Source: Arthrobacter sp. Leaf137
GTDB taxonomy: Bacteria > Actinomycetota > Actinomycetes > Actinomycetales > Micrococcaceae
Reading direction: 5' to 3'
Assembly (NCBI RefSeq): GCF_001423525.1
Contig: NZ_LMOI01000002.1
Coordinates: 151,110 to 215,109, forward strand
Length of the DNA: 64,000 bases
Shown: positions 19,528 through 28,238 of the stretch, piece after piece
How positions within the stretch are numbered: the first letter of the stretch is position 1
How the letters are laid out: every line of letters begins with the position of its first letter
Made by a program: the position numbers and the translations under genes
Notes under the pieces: model-generated
The model's database searches: none
Told to the model about the DNA's origin: nothing
The model's input: only the letters and a program-made list of their open reading frames with translations

Positions 19528-20241
19528 CTAGCCGTAACTCGGTTCGCGCTTCTTGACCCAACCGATAACGAGGGTGGTGACAGGGACGAAAAGGAACTCC
19601 ACCAGGGTCTTGTAGAGGAATCCCGCCACCACGTAGTTCAGGAACATGCCGGCATCGGTGATGCCGATGACGGACGCGGCAATGCTGCAGAAGATCAGTG
19701 TGTCCACGAACTCGCCGGCCCCGGAGGACCCCATCAGCCGGACCCACAGCGACTTCTCGCCCGTACGTGCCTTCATCTTCACCAGGATCCACGAGTTGAT
19801 AGTCTGGCCGGCGAGGAATGCCAGGAGCGAGGCCAGCACGATCTGTGGCACGGGGCCCAGTGCCACCTCCAGTGCGGACTGCTTGGCGATGCCGTACCCG
19901 TCGTCGAACCCGGGCAGGGCGATGATCACCCAGTAGCAGAGGGACGCGAAGACGGACAGTGCGAAGGTGGTGAAGATGGCCTTGCGCGCCACCTTGAAGC
20001 CGTACACCTCGCTGATGACGTCACCCAGGATGTAGGCGAGCGGGAACAGGAAGAAGCCGCCGTCCGTCACGATGGGGCCGATCGCCACACCCTTCGATGC
20101 GCCGATGTTTGACAGGATGAGCACCACCGCCATAACGGCCAGCATGATGCCGAAATACGGCGAACCGATCGAGGCGAATTTCGCAGGAGATTCCGGCGAG
20201 GTGGTTCGGGGCGCGGCGTTGTGTCCTGGGGCAGCAGGCAT
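19528..20241 (-). CDS. VUT-family queuosine precursor transporter (YhhQ-like)
   Basis: 237-residue inner-membrane protein with about six to seven helices. YFGIMLAVMAVVLILSNIGA, GGFFLFPLAYILGDVISEVY and the GQTINSWILVKMKARTGEK loop are typical of the YhhQ/VUT family, which imports queuosine precursors. The start at 20241 (MPAAPGHN) is chosen because the upstream extension is unlike the family. Facing tgt supports the role. It is divergent from a TetR gene and may share its operator region. Confidence 0.85.
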   Translation of the reverse strand: MPAAPGHNAAPRTTSPESPAKFASIGSPYFGIMLAVMAVVLILSNIGASKGVAIGPIVTDGGFFLFPLAYILGDVISEVYGFKVARKAIFTTFALSVFASLCYWVIIALPGFDDGYGIAKQSALEVALGPVPQIVLASLLAFLAGQTINSWILVKMKARTGEKSLWVRLMGSSGAGEFVDTLIFCSIAASVIGITDAGMFLNYVVAGFLYKTLVEFLFVPVTTLVIGWVKKREPSYG

Positions 20242-20369
20242 GGAGGAGATCCGTTCAGAGTGGTTCGCTCGGCGGCCGCGGAACCGGGCCGCCGGCTGTA
20301 TTAGCACTGGGGTCAGTCCATTCTCCCACCGCCCCCGTCCAAGGACGTGCGAGGGGGCACAGCAGAAAC

Positions 20370-20416
20370 TGAACACGTTCAAAAGATGTGCCATACTTGT
20401 TCTTGAACACGTTCAA
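20370..20416. promoter_or_regulatory. Paired operators TGAACACGTTCA upstream of the TetR gene
   Basis: The same 12-mer TGAACACGTTCA occurs at 20370-20381 and 20404-20415. Each has TGAAC/GTTCA arms around a 2-bp centre. The centres are 34 bp apart and bracket a CATACT -10 candidate (20392-20397). This is a typical auto-regulated TetR promoter layout. Confidence 0.6.
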
Positions 20417-20431
20417 ATTTGGGGGAATCAG

Positions 20432-21088
20432 TTGGCTGCGAAGAGTGAGCAGACCCGGCAGAAGCTGGCAGAAGTGGCCTTGCGGATGTTCCGGGAAATC
20501 GGCTTCGAGAAGACCACCATGCGTGCCATCGCAGCCGAGGCCGGCGTCTCTGCAGGCAATGCCTACTACTACTTCGAATCCAAGGACAGCCTGGTCCACG
20601 AGCTCTACGTCCAGGTCCAGGCGGAGCACGCCGAGCGCGCGGCCGGAGCGCTGGCCACCACGGGCGGGCTGGCAGAGCGGCTCAAAGCCGTCCTGCACGC
20701 AGGCCTGGACGTCATGGCCCCCTACCACCGGTTCGGCGCGGACTTCGTGGCCACGGCCATCCGCCCTACCTCCCCCGTCAACCCCTTCTCTACGGCATCA
20801 AACCCCGCCCGGGAAGCCTCGCTGGAGATTTTCCGGCAGGCGGTGGACGGTGCCCGGCCAGCGGTCCCCAAAAAGCTGCGCAGCGATCTGCCCGAACTGC
20901 TGTGGCTCTGCTACATGGGGGTCACACTGTTTTGGGTCTACGACACTTCTGACGGGCAGCAGCGCACCAGGCGGCTGGTCGATGGAGCCGCGCCGCTGAT
21001 CGCCCGGGGACTGGGGCTGGCCCGCGTTCCCGGCGTAGGCAAGGTCCTGGACGACGTCCTCAACCTCAGCCGCAGCGTCCGCAGTTAG
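20432..21088 (+). CDS. TetR-family transcriptional regulator
   Basis: 218 residues. The N-terminal helix-turn-helix runs through TTMRAIAAEAGVSAGNAYYYF (split: TTMRAIAAEAGVSA, then GNAYYYFESKDSL). The larger C-terminal ligand domain has no clear assignment. TTG start chosen because GGGGGA lies 5 nt upstream and the HTH begins right after. It is followed at 41 bp by an epimerase-like gene, so it probably autoregulates an operon with 21130-22463. The paired TGAACACGTTCA sites upstream are its likely operators. Confidence 0.88.
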   Translation: MAAKSEQTRQKLAEVALRMFREIGFEKTTMRAIAAEAGVSAGNAYYYFESKDSLVHELYVQVQAEHAERAAGALATTGGLAERLKAVLHAGLDVMAPYHRFGADFVATAIRPTSPVNPFSTASNPAREASLEIFRQAVDGARPAVPKKLRSDLPELLWLCYMGVTLFWVYDTSDGQQRTRRLVDGAAPLIARGLGLARVPGVGKVLDDVLNLSRSVRS

Positions 21089-21129
21089 GCAGGCGGCAAC
21101 ACATCGTGGAAAACCAACAAGGGGGAAAA

Positions 21130-22041
21130 ATGCGCAGCACCAAGACGGTGGTACTCGCCGGCGCTTCGGGTTTCATCGGCAGATACGTCCGGTCGCGTTT
21201 CGAGCAGGACGGCTGGGCCGTGCGGACCATCGGACGCAAGGGAGCGGGAAGTTCCTCGGCAAGCTGGAACGACGACGACGCCCTCACCAGGGTGCTCAAC
21301 GGCGCCGACCTCGTGGTCAACCTCGCCGGACGCTCGGTGTCCTGCCGGTACAGCGCCCGTAACCGTACCTCCATTCTTGAGTCACGGGTCCGGACCACCG
21401 AGGCACTGGGCCGCGCCATCGCCCGGTGCCAGGAACCGCCGTCGACGTGGCTGAACGCCAGCACCGGGACCATCTACCGGGATGCCCGGGACCGGCCGCA
21501 ATCAGAGAACAACGGCGAGCCGGGCACCGGATTCTCCGTGGACGTGGCCCGCGCCTGGGAGACTGCCCTGGATGCTGCGGCCACGCCGGAAACCCGGAAG
21601 ATTCCGCTGCGGATCTCTATTGTCCTCGGCCCGGGCGGCGGGGCGCTGCGGCCGTTCGCCAACCTCGCCAGGCTGGGCCTGGGCGGGCACATGGGCGACG
21701 GCAACCAGAAATTCAGCTGGATCCACGTGGAGGACCTGTACCGGTGCATGCGGTTCCTGCATGCCCGGACGGACATCACCGGCCCGGTCAACGTGGCCTC
21801 GCCGGACGTGGTGAGCAACCACGAGCTGATGCGGCTGGTCCGCCGTGCCTACGGGAAGCGCTTTGGCGTGTCCACTCCTGCCTGGCTCCTGCGCGCGGGC
21901 GCCGTACTGATCCGCACCGAAACGGAACTGGTGCTCAAGAGCAGGTGGGTCCTGCCGCAGAAGCTCCTGTCCGCCGGGTTCATCTACCGCCAGCCGGAAC
22001 TCGGCGGGGCCCTCCAGCAGGTTGCCAAGGGACGGGTGTGA
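21130..22041 (+). CDS. TIGR01777/SDR39U1-type epimerase-like protein
   Basis: 303-residue extended-SDR protein. Rossmann loop GASGFIGRYV near the N-terminus, VVNLAGRSVSCRYSARNR, and a C-terminal VLKSRWVLPQKLLSAGF segment (DUF1731-like) are typical of the TIGR01777 family of unknown substrate. The ATG at 21130 has AAGGGGG upstream. It lies in an apparent operon after a TetR regulator and overlaps the next gene by 4 bp. Confidence 0.85.
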   Translation: MRSTKTVVLAGASGFIGRYVRSRFEQDGWAVRTIGRKGAGSSSASWNDDDALTRVLNGADLVVNLAGRSVSCRYSARNRTSILESRVRTTEALGRAIARCQEPPSTWLNASTGTIYRDARDRPQSENNGEPGTGFSVDVARAWETALDAAATPETRKIPLRISIVLGPGGGALRPFANLARLGLGGHMGDGNQKFSWIHVEDLYRCMRFLHARTDITGPVNVASPDVVSNHELMRLVRRAYGKRFGVSTPAWLLRAGAVLIRTETELVLKSRWVLPQKLLSAGFIYRQPELGGALQQVAKGRV

Positions 22042-22463
22042 GCAGGCCGCGCCACGTGGTCCTGGGTACATCGTCCTTGGCCGCAGGCGCGCTGGTGAGC
22101 CTACTCTGCCTGGCCATCGCCCTCGCTTTCACGAGCGGCAGGGACTGGTTCCTGCCCATGTTCCTGGCGACGCTCGTCTGGGGAGCCGTACCGGCGGCGG
22201 TCCTCGCATTCTGCGCGGGGGCGCCGCTGGGAATCCTGCTCCAGCCTGTGCGGAACCAGTGGCTGCATGTTGCCGCGTTTGGCGGCCTTGGCGCACTCAT
22301 TGGCACGGGTCTCGCCGCTTTGAGGCCATGGTCCGGTTCCAGCGCCGGCTTCATGCTGTCCACGGCATTGATGATGGGCGGCGCCGTGGCCATCGGCCGC
22401 CTGGCTGTTTGGCGGTTGGTCCGCGTGGATCCCGAGGAGCACCAGGCGCCCTTGTCGGCCTGA
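22038..22463 (+). CDS. Small multi-pass membrane protein
   Basis: 141 residues, unrecognised. GTG start overlaps the epimerase stop (GTGTGA), so it is probably translationally coupled. About four hydrophobic helices: HVVLGTSSLAAGALVSLLCL, FLPMFLATLVWGAVPAAVLA, LHVAAFGGLGALIGTGLAAL, and a last one in SAGFMLSTALMMGGAVAIG. It ends in a charged tail. The context (TetR, epimerase) suggests a shared operon but does not give a function. Confidence 0.7.
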   Translation: MSRPRHVVLGTSSLAAGALVSLLCLAIALAFTSGRDWFLPMFLATLVWGAVPAAVLAFCAGAPLGILLQPVRNQWLHVAAFGGLGALIGTGLAALRPWSGSSAGFMLSTALMMGGAVAIGRLAVWRLVRVDPEEHQAPLSA

Positions 22464-22533
22464 ACACGGAAGCCGCGGGTCGCCTGTTCAGCAACACAAG
22501 GCAACGCACGACGCCGGATGGCAGGATGGTGGG

Positions 22534-23391
22534 ATGACTTCCGTTTCCACCGGCGCATCGCCGTCCGCCACCACTCCGGCCGTCGTCCTCACCATCGCAG
22601 GGTCCGAAGCCACCGGTGGTGCCGGGGCACAGGCCGACCTGAAGACCTTCCAGGAACTGGGCGTCTTCGGCATCGCCAACCTGACCTGCATCGTGTCCTT
22701 CGACCCGAAGGACAACTGGAACCATCGCTTCGTCCCGGTGGACCAGCAGGTGATTGCCGACCAGCTGGAGGCGACGGCGGCGGCGTACGGACCGGCGTCG
22801 GGCGCCCCCTCCGTGCTGGACACCGTGAAGATCGGCATGCTCGGCAGCCCGGCAACCATCAGCACGGTGGCCGGTTCCCTGAAGGCTAACGGCTTCGGCA
22901 ACGTGGTGCTGGACCCGGTGCTGATCTGCAAGGGCCAGGAGCCCGGCCACGCCCTGGACACGGACCAGGCCCTGAAGGCCGAAATCCTGCCGCTGGCCAC
23001 CTTCGTGACCCCCAACCACTTCGAGGCAGAATCCCTGAGCGGCCTGGAGATCACCGACGTCGAGTCCCTTAAGGCTGCCGCTGTCCGCATCCACGAACTC
23101 AGCGGCGCGGCGGTCCTGGCCAAGGGCGGGGTTCGGCTGGAAGGCCCTGACGCCGTCGACGTCTTCTTTGACGGCGAAACCCTCGAGGTCCTCAGCGCCC
23201 CGAAGGTGGGCGAGGTGGCCGTATCCGGCGCGGGCTGCTCGCTCGCGGCCGCCGTGACCGCCGAACTGGCCAAGGGCGCCTCCCCGCTGGAGGCGGCGCG
23301 CACAGCCAAGGCCTTCGTGACCGAGGGCATCCGCAACCGCGTGGCCTCCGGGGCACCATTCGATGCCCTGTGGCAGGGCGGCGCCCGCTAG
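22534..23391 (+). CDS. PdxK/ThiD-type kinase (pyridoxal or hydroxymethylpyrimidine kinase)
   Basis: 285-residue ribokinase-fold enzyme. LTIAGSEATGGAGAQADLKT near the start is the substrate-binding region shared by ThiD and the Bacillus-type PdxK. The catalytic loop reads SGAGCSLAAAV, with Cys where ThiD normally has Asp. That Cys variant is characteristic of the B. subtilis-type pyridoxal kinase, so PdxK is favoured over ThiD. A CAGGAT box lies 6 nt before the ATG. Transcription likely ends at the hairpin at 23413-23457. Confidence 0.75.
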   Translation: MTSVSTGASPSATTPAVVLTIAGSEATGGAGAQADLKTFQELGVFGIANLTCIVSFDPKDNWNHRFVPVDQQVIADQLEATAAAYGPASGAPSVLDTVKIGMLGSPATISTVAGSLKANGFGNVVLDPVLICKGQEPGHALDTDQALKAEILPLATFVTPNHFEAESLSGLEITDVESLKAAAVRIHELSGAAVLAKGGVRLEGPDAVDVFFDGETLEVLSAPKVGEVAVSGAGCSLAAAVTAELAKGASPLEAARTAKAFVTEGIRNRVASGAPFDALWQGGAR

Positions 23392-23412
23392 CCAGGCACA
23401 AGACACCGCCAA

Positions 23413-23457
23413 AACGCCTGAACGCTCCTGCACCGGTTGCAGGAGCGTTCAGGCGTT
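23413..23457. terminator. Bidirectional terminator hairpin, 20-bp perfect stem
   Basis: AACGCCTGAACGCTCCTGCA is followed by a 5-nt loop (CCGGT) and its exact reverse complement. It lies between the convergent pdxK-like and poxB genes. There is no long T-run on either side. Confidence 0.8.
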
Positions 23458-23490
23458 AAGCCCCTCGTCTGGTGGGGCGTCCGGATAGGG

Positions 23491-25239
23491 TCAGCGCCGG
23501 GGGATGTTCCGCAGGTTGCTGCGGGCCATGCTGACGGCCTCACCCGCTCCCCTGTTCAGGACCACCTTGGACATGGCCGTGGCAAACCCGATGACCTGCG
23601 ACCCGGAGATCTTGGGCGGAATGGACAGCGCCTTGGGATCGGTGATGAGTTCCACCAGCGACGGCCCCGGGTGCGCGAACGCCTCGCGGTATGCCGCCTC
23701 GATCTGCGCGGGGTCCGTGACGCGGACTGCATGGAAGCCCAGCGCCTGGGCTACGGCGGCGTAGTTGGCGTCCGGCACATCCACCCCGAAATCGGGGAGC
23801 CCGTCCACCAGCATTTCAAGCTTGACCATGCCCAGGGTGGAGTTGTTGAACACCACCACGTTGACGGGCAGCTTGTAGGCGGCCGCGGTGATCAGCTCGC
23901 CGAGCAGCATTGACAGCCCGCCGTCACCGGACACGGAGATGACCTGCCGGCCGGGGTACGCCAGCTGCGCACCGATGGCGTGCGGCAGGGCGTTGGCCAT
24001 GGAGCCGTGCAGGAAGGACCCGATCAGCCGCCGCGTGCCCAGCGGGTTGATGTACCGCGCCGTCCAGACGTTGCACATGCCCGTATCCGCGGTGAAGATC
24101 GCATCCTCTGCAGCTATCTGGTCCAGCAGGGAGGCCGCGTATTCCGGGTGGATGGGCTGCTTCTTTTCCACCTTGCGGGTGTAGGCTCCCACGGCCTTGT
24201 TCATCAGCCGGTCGTGCTTCTTGAGCATCTGGTCCAGGAACCGGCGGCTCTTCTTTGCCTTCACCAGGGGCAGCAGGGCGTGCAGGGTTGGCAGCACGTC
24301 GCCGTGGACTGCGACGTCGACGTCGGTCCGCCGCCCCAGCCGGTGCGCCACCCGGTCCACCTGTGCAGTCCGGGTGTCCGGCAGGAACTGGTCGTACGGA
24401 AAGTCGGTGCCGAGGAGGACCAGGAGGTCGGCGTCCTCGATGCCCTCGGCGGCGGCGCCGTAGCCCAGCAGCCCGGTCATGCCGATATCGAACGGGTTGT
24501 CGTACTGGACAAAGTCCTTGCCGCGGAGGGAGTGGCCGATGGGCGCCTTCGCGAGTTCCGCGAGCGCCATCAGTTCACTGTGGGCACCCTCGACGCCGGC
24601 GCCCGCGAAGATGGCGACCTTGCCGGCGTCGTTGATGGCGTCCGCCAGGGCCTGGACGCTGGCCGGGTCCGGGACGAGGCTGGCGGGACGGAAGGTGGCG
24701 GGCAGCGGCGTCGGCGCGCTGGCTTCGAGCCCGGCGATGTCACCGGGAAGGGTCACGACGGCGACTCCGCCCAGTCCCAGCGCATGCTGGATGGCGCTGT
24801 GCATCACGCGCGGCGCCTGCTCGGCGGTGCTGACCAGTTCCGAGTAGACCGAGCATTCGTTGAAGAGCCGGTCCGGATGGGTTTCCTGGAAGAAGCTGCT
24901 GCCGATCTGCTTGCTGGGGATGTGGGAGGCGATGGCCAGCACCGGGGCGCCGCTGCGGTTGGCATCGTACAGCCCGTTGATCAGGTGCAGGTTGCCGGGG
25001 CCGCAGGAACCGGCGCAGACGGCGAGGCGGCCCGTGAGCTGTGCCTCCGCGGCGGCGGCGAAGGCGGCGGCCTCTTCATGCCGGACGTGGACCCAGTCGA
25101 TGCCGCCCTCGGCCGAACCGCCGGTTTGCCGGACGGCGTCCACAATGGGGTTGAGGCTGTCCCCCACGATCCCATAGATCCGCTGCACGCCGGCAGCCTG
25201 GAGTTGTTCAACGAGCTGGGTGGCAAGTTCCTTGGCCAT
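23491..25239 (-). CDS. poxB: Pyruvate:quinone oxidoreductase (pyruvate oxidase)
   Basis: 582-residue ThDP/FAD enzyme that decarboxylates pyruvate to acetate and CO2, passing electrons to quinone at the membrane. N-terminal Pyr domain with GIVGDSLNPIVDA, catalytic-Glu region HVRHEEAAAFAAAAEA, AGSCGPGNLHLINGLYD; central FAD/DHAP domain; C-terminal PP domain with GDGGLSMLLGELITAA and FNNSTLGMVKLE. The extreme C-terminus could be the lipid-binding tail. Start 25239 (MAKELATQ) is favoured, with GGGAG upstream. Confidence 0.93.
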   Translation of the reverse strand: MAKELATQLVEQLQAAGVQRIYGIVGDSLNPIVDAVRQTGGSAEGGIDWVHVRHEEAAAFAAAAEAQLTGRLAVCAGSCGPGNLHLINGLYDANRSGAPVLAIASHIPSKQIGSSFFQETHPDRLFNECSVYSELVSTAEQAPRVMHSAIQHALGLGGVAVVTLPGDIAGLEASAPTPLPATFRPASLVPDPASVQALADAINDAGKVAIFAGAGVEGAHSELMALAELAKAPIGHSLRGKDFVQYDNPFDIGMTGLLGYGAAAEGIEDADLLVLLGTDFPYDQFLPDTRTAQVDRVAHRLGRRTDVDVAVHGDVLPTLHALLPLVKAKKSRRFLDQMLKKHDRLMNKAVGAYTRKVEKKQPIHPEYAASLLDQIAAEDAIFTADTGMCNVWTARYINPLGTRRLIGSFLHGSMANALPHAIGAQLAYPGRQVISVSGDGGLSMLLGELITAAAYKLPVNVVVFNNSTLGMVKLEMLVDGLPDFGVDVPDANYAAVAQALGFHAVRVTDPAQIEAAYREAFAHPGPSLVELITDPKALSIPPKISGSQVIGFATAMSKVVLNRGAGEAVSMARSNLRNIPRR

Positions 25240-25412
25240 GGGTGCAGACTCCCGCGTTGGTAGTGGTGTGCTGACACGCCCCAATATAGTCCGCGTGGCT
25301 CCACGGTCCCTGTTAAGTGGCGCCGCCCACCCGTGCAGCGCAGTGACGGCCGGATTCCGCTTCAGCGGGCTCTACCCAGCCTTCAGGCCCGGGCCATGGA
25401 GTTCTGCCCGCC

Positions 25413-26045
25413 TCAGTCCGCGGCTGCGGCCACCGCCTGCACAGCGGGGCGGCCTGCTGTTGCGTCCTCCAGCAGGGCGCCGGCCATCAGCGTTGCGGTC
25501 CGCACGATGAACGCCCGACGGCGGGCGGCCCGGTCCCGGCCGCTGCCCGCCAGGAGCGCGTCGATCTGGGGCAGGACCGGCCACCCGTCGCAGAGGGTGA
25601 CCACGGTGATCAGCAGGTCGGCTGCGTCTTCTCGGCCCACACCGGGGAGCACCTCCATCACCTGCCCCACCTTGATGGCGCAGTGGTCCGTGCGGGTAGC
25701 CCTGCTGACGGTTTCCCTGCCCCGCTCCAGCCCTTCCCAGAACACCAGCCGCGGCAGCACGCCGTCCGTGGTGTGCCGGTCGAAGAGCCTGCCGGCGTAG
25801 TCGCCGAAGGCTTCAGGACCGTGGCCCTGGATGGGGACCTCTGTCATGACGCGGATCATTTCGGCGGCGAGGACGGCGTCGAACAGCTCATCCTTCTTGC
25901 CGAAGTACTGGTAGATGCGCTCCTTGTTGACCCCGGCTGCGGAGGCTATGCGGTCCACCCGCGCACCGGCCAGTCCGTTCGCACTGAATTCCTCGGTGGC
26001 AGCCGCCAGCAGCAGCTCCTTGGTGCGTTCGGTGTTCCAGGCCAT
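25413..26045 (-). CDS. TetR-family transcriptional regulator
   Basis: 210 residues. HTH in ARVDRIASAAGVNKERIYQYF. The C-terminal part resembles TetR_C-type domains of small-molecule-sensing regulators. GGAGTC lies directly before the ATG. It is divergent from a 95-residue membrane protein, and the shared region holds two CAAC-N6-GTTG palindromes, one 20 bp upstream of this gene. Autoregulation and control of the membrane protein are likely. Confidence 0.9.
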   Translation of the reverse strand: MAWNTERTKELLLAAATEEFSANGLAGARVDRIASAAGVNKERIYQYFGKKDELFDAVLAAEMIRVMTEVPIQGHGPEAFGDYAGRLFDRHTTDGVLPRLVFWEGLERGRETVSRATRTDHCAIKVGQVMEVLPGVGREDAADLLITVVTLCDGWPVLPQIDALLAGSGRDRAARRRAFIVRTATLMAGALLEDATAGRPAVQAVAAAAD

Positions 26046-26065
26046 GACTCCATTCTACGCAATTC

Positions 26066-26135
26066 CAACCAGGTAGTTGCAATTACTGTCCGGCGCGCAT
26101 ATTCTCGGTTCACAGCAAAAGCAACTAACTAGTTG
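26066..26135. promoter_or_regulatory. Two CAAC-N6-GTTG operators between TetR and membrane-protein genes
   Basis: CAACCAGGTAGTTG (26066-26079) and CAACTAACTAGTTG (26122-26135) share the same arms and spacing, one near each divergent start. The second ends 9 bp before the ATG at 26145 and covers its Shine-Dalgarno edge. Confidence 0.6.
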
Positions 26136-26144
26136 GAGATTTCC

Positions 26145-26432
26145 ATGGAGACCGCTCCCGGCCCCGCCCTTCTGACCCCCGCATCGCCGGCACCGGCTTC
26201 GCCGCCGGCCCTGCCGTCCGTCCATGTCCGGGCTCTCATTACCTGGCTGGCGATTTTCCCGCTGGTGGCCGTCGGCATGATGGCCTCGGCTCCGCTGACC
26301 GAGGGGTGGCACCCGGTATTCAAGGCCCTGGCCCTCACGCTGGTGGTGGTTCCCACGGCCGTCTACCTGGTGGTTCCCCGCATGATGCGGGCGCACGCTT
26401 CCCTGGCCGGGCGCCGCAGCGGGCGCAGCTAG
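26145..26432 (+). CDS. Small two-helix membrane protein
   Basis: 95 residues. Pro/Ala-rich N-terminus, then two membrane helices (ALITWLAIFPLVAVGMMA and FKALALTLVVVPTAVYLVV) joined by a short loop and a basic C-terminus. The pattern recalls DUF2798-like proteins, but I cannot confirm it. GGAG 6 nt upstream supports the ATG at 26145. The probable partner is the divergent TetR gene, with operators on both sides. Confidence 0.7.
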   Translation: METAPGPALLTPASPAPASPPALPSVHVRALITWLAIFPLVAVGMMASAPLTEGWHPVFKALALTLVVVPTAVYLVVPRMMRAHASLAGRRSGRS

Positions 26433-26543
26433 GCGCACCCGGCAGCACCGGACAGCGCACGACGACGGGCCCCTCCCCGGGCAGCCCATGGCACCTCCGC
26501 CTGCCGGCACCGGGGCAAGGACCGCACCGACGCTTAACGGCGA

Positions 26544-26578
26544 CGGCGCCCGTTCCCCTCAGCGGGGAACGGGCGCCG
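26544..26578. terminator. GC-rich hairpin terminator
   Basis: A 15-bp perfect stem (CGGCGCCCGTTCCCC and its complement) with a 5-nt loop, between convergent 26432 and the permease gene end at 26596. No T-run. Confidence 0.65.
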
Positions 26579-26595
26579 GTGCGTCCTGCGGAAGC

Positions 26596-28017
26596 TCAGC
26601 GCTTGGCGGCAGCCAGGCGATCGTCGTCGTCGTCCGCGCTGGCTGCTGTGCCGGCGTCCCAGGCATGGCCCTGCTCCTGGTCCAGGTGCGTCGACTTCTT
26701 GTTCTTGAGCGCGAAGATGTAGACCAGCAGCGATACGCCGATGGCCACGGTGACGTAGGTGAAGAGCAGTTCCACCTGGCCGGCCTTCTGCAGGGCTGCG
26801 CCGATCAGCGGGACGGTGCCGCCGAACATCGAGTTGGCGAGCGCGTAGCCCAGCCCCACGCCGAGGGCCCGGATCGAGGCGGGGAACAGCTCGGCCTTCA
26901 CCAGGGCGTTGATGGAGGTGTAGCCGCCCACGATCAGCAGGCCGCCCATCATCAGCAGGAACGCGACCATCGGGTCCTTGGTGCCGGCGAGCGCGGACAT
27001 CAGCGGCCAGGTGAACAGCACGCCCGTGATGCCGAACCAGAGCAGCAGCGGCTTGCGGCCGATCTTGTCCGAGATAATGCCGTAGACGGGCTGCAGCAGC
27101 ATGAAGATAAACAGGGCCCAGAAGTTGATGACCGAGGTGGTTTCCTTGGGAATGCCGCTGGTGTTGTTCATGAAGCTGAGGATGAAGTTGGTGTACGTGT
27201 AGAACGCCACGGTGCCACCCAGGGTGACGCCGATGCAGATCAGCAGCGCCCTCCAGTGCTTGGTGAAGAGCAGCTTGAGCGTGCCGGGCTGCGCCTCGCC
27301 GGATGCCTTGGCGTTTGCGGCCGCTTCCACCTGGCTGGCGGAGACGGTTTCCTCCATGGAGCGCCGCAGCCACAGGACCACCAGTGCAGCCACGCCGCCG
27401 ATGGCGAACGGAATGCGCCAGCCCCACTCGGTCAGGGCGTCCTTGCCCAGGGCGTTCTGCAGGACCACCAGGACCAGCAGGGCCAGCATCTGGCCGCCGA
27501 TCAGGGTGACGTACTGGAAGCTGGAGAAGAAGCCGCGGCGCTTGGCGGTGGCGGCCTCGGACATGTAGGTGGCACTGGTGCCGTATTCGCCGCCCACGGA
27601 GAAGCCCTGCACCAGGCGCGCCAGGACCAGCAGGACCAGGGCCCAAACGCCGATAACGTCCTTGGTGGGCAGGATGGCGATGAAGAAGGAACCGGCGGAC
27701 ATCATGGTCACGCTCAGCGTCAGGGCGGCTTTCCGGCCCCGGCGGTCGGCGAAACGGCCGAAGAACCAGCTGCCGATGGGCCGCATGAGGAAGGTAACGG
27801 CGAAGACGGCCATGCCTTCGAGGGCGCCCTGCAGCGGGTCCTTGGAATTGAAGAAGTGCGGCTGGAAGTAGGCCAGGAACGCCGTGTAGATGTAGACGTC
27901 GTACCACTCCACCAGGTTTCCGGCGGAGCCCTTGAGGATGTTGCCCACGGCCCGGCGGGTCTGTGCCGCCTCGGACTGGGCCGCCCCCGTCAGCGGCGCT
28001 GCTTGTTCGGTGCTCAT
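26596..28017 (-). CDS. MHS-family MFS permease (alpha-ketoglutarate/dicarboxylate permease-like)
   Basis: 473-residue, 12-helix H+ symporter of the metabolite:H+ symporter family. GNLVEWYDVYIYTAF in helix 1, GRFADRRGRKAAL in the loop 2-3, LARLVQGFSVGGEYGTSATY and EEWGW-like TEWGWRIPFAIGG are diagnostic and closest in feel to KgtP. The substrate is likely an organic acid, not proven. ATG at 28017 (or the adjacent 28020), with AGGAAGG upstream. It is divergent from a two-component system, and the 221-bp gap holds a TTCCTAA/TTAGGAA repeat. Confidence 0.85.
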   Translation of the reverse strand: MSTEQAAPLTGAAQSEAAQTRRAVGNILKGSAGNLVEWYDVYIYTAFLAYFQPHFFNSKDPLQGALEGMAVFAVTFLMRPIGSWFFGRFADRRGRKAALTLSVTMMSAGSFFIAILPTKDVIGVWALVLLVLARLVQGFSVGGEYGTSATYMSEAATAKRRGFFSSFQYVTLIGGQMLALLVLVVLQNALGKDALTEWGWRIPFAIGGVAALVVLWLRRSMEETVSASQVEAAANAKASGEAQPGTLKLLFTKHWRALLICIGVTLGGTVAFYTYTNFILSFMNNTSGIPKETTSVINFWALFIFMLLQPVYGIISDKIGRKPLLLWFGITGVLFTWPLMSALAGTKDPMVAFLLMMGGLLIVGGYTSINALVKAELFPASIRALGVGLGYALANSMFGGTVPLIGAALQKAGQVELLFTYVTVAIGVSLLVYIFALKNKKSTHLDQEQGHAWDAGTAASADDDDDRLAAAKR

Positions 28018-28111
28018 CATGAACCTTCCTTGGTGTGACGGTCTCCCGAAAGCGCGGAGGACCTCCACCAAACTATGGGTGATCCACGGCACAGCCAATG
28101 CGGAAGCGGGT

Positions 28112-28132
28112 TTCCTAACACTTCCTTAGGAA
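28112..28132. promoter_or_regulatory. TTCCTAA-N7-TTAGGAA inverted repeat, candidate response-regulator site
   Basis: Perfect 7-bp arms with a 7-bp spacer in the divergent region between the MHS permease and the OmpR-type regulator. The same stretch also reads as direct repeats TTCCTAACAC / TTCCTTAGGA with a 10-bp period, which suits OmpR-family binding. Confidence 0.5.
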
Positions 28133-28238
28133 TAGGCATTTCCCGGTTCCCAAGCGCCGGTTCCCCGTGAGGCGGTAATCTCCAAAGGCAGACTAGTCCC
28201 CGCACCCGACCCCCGCCCCAACCCCAAGGACAAGGAAC

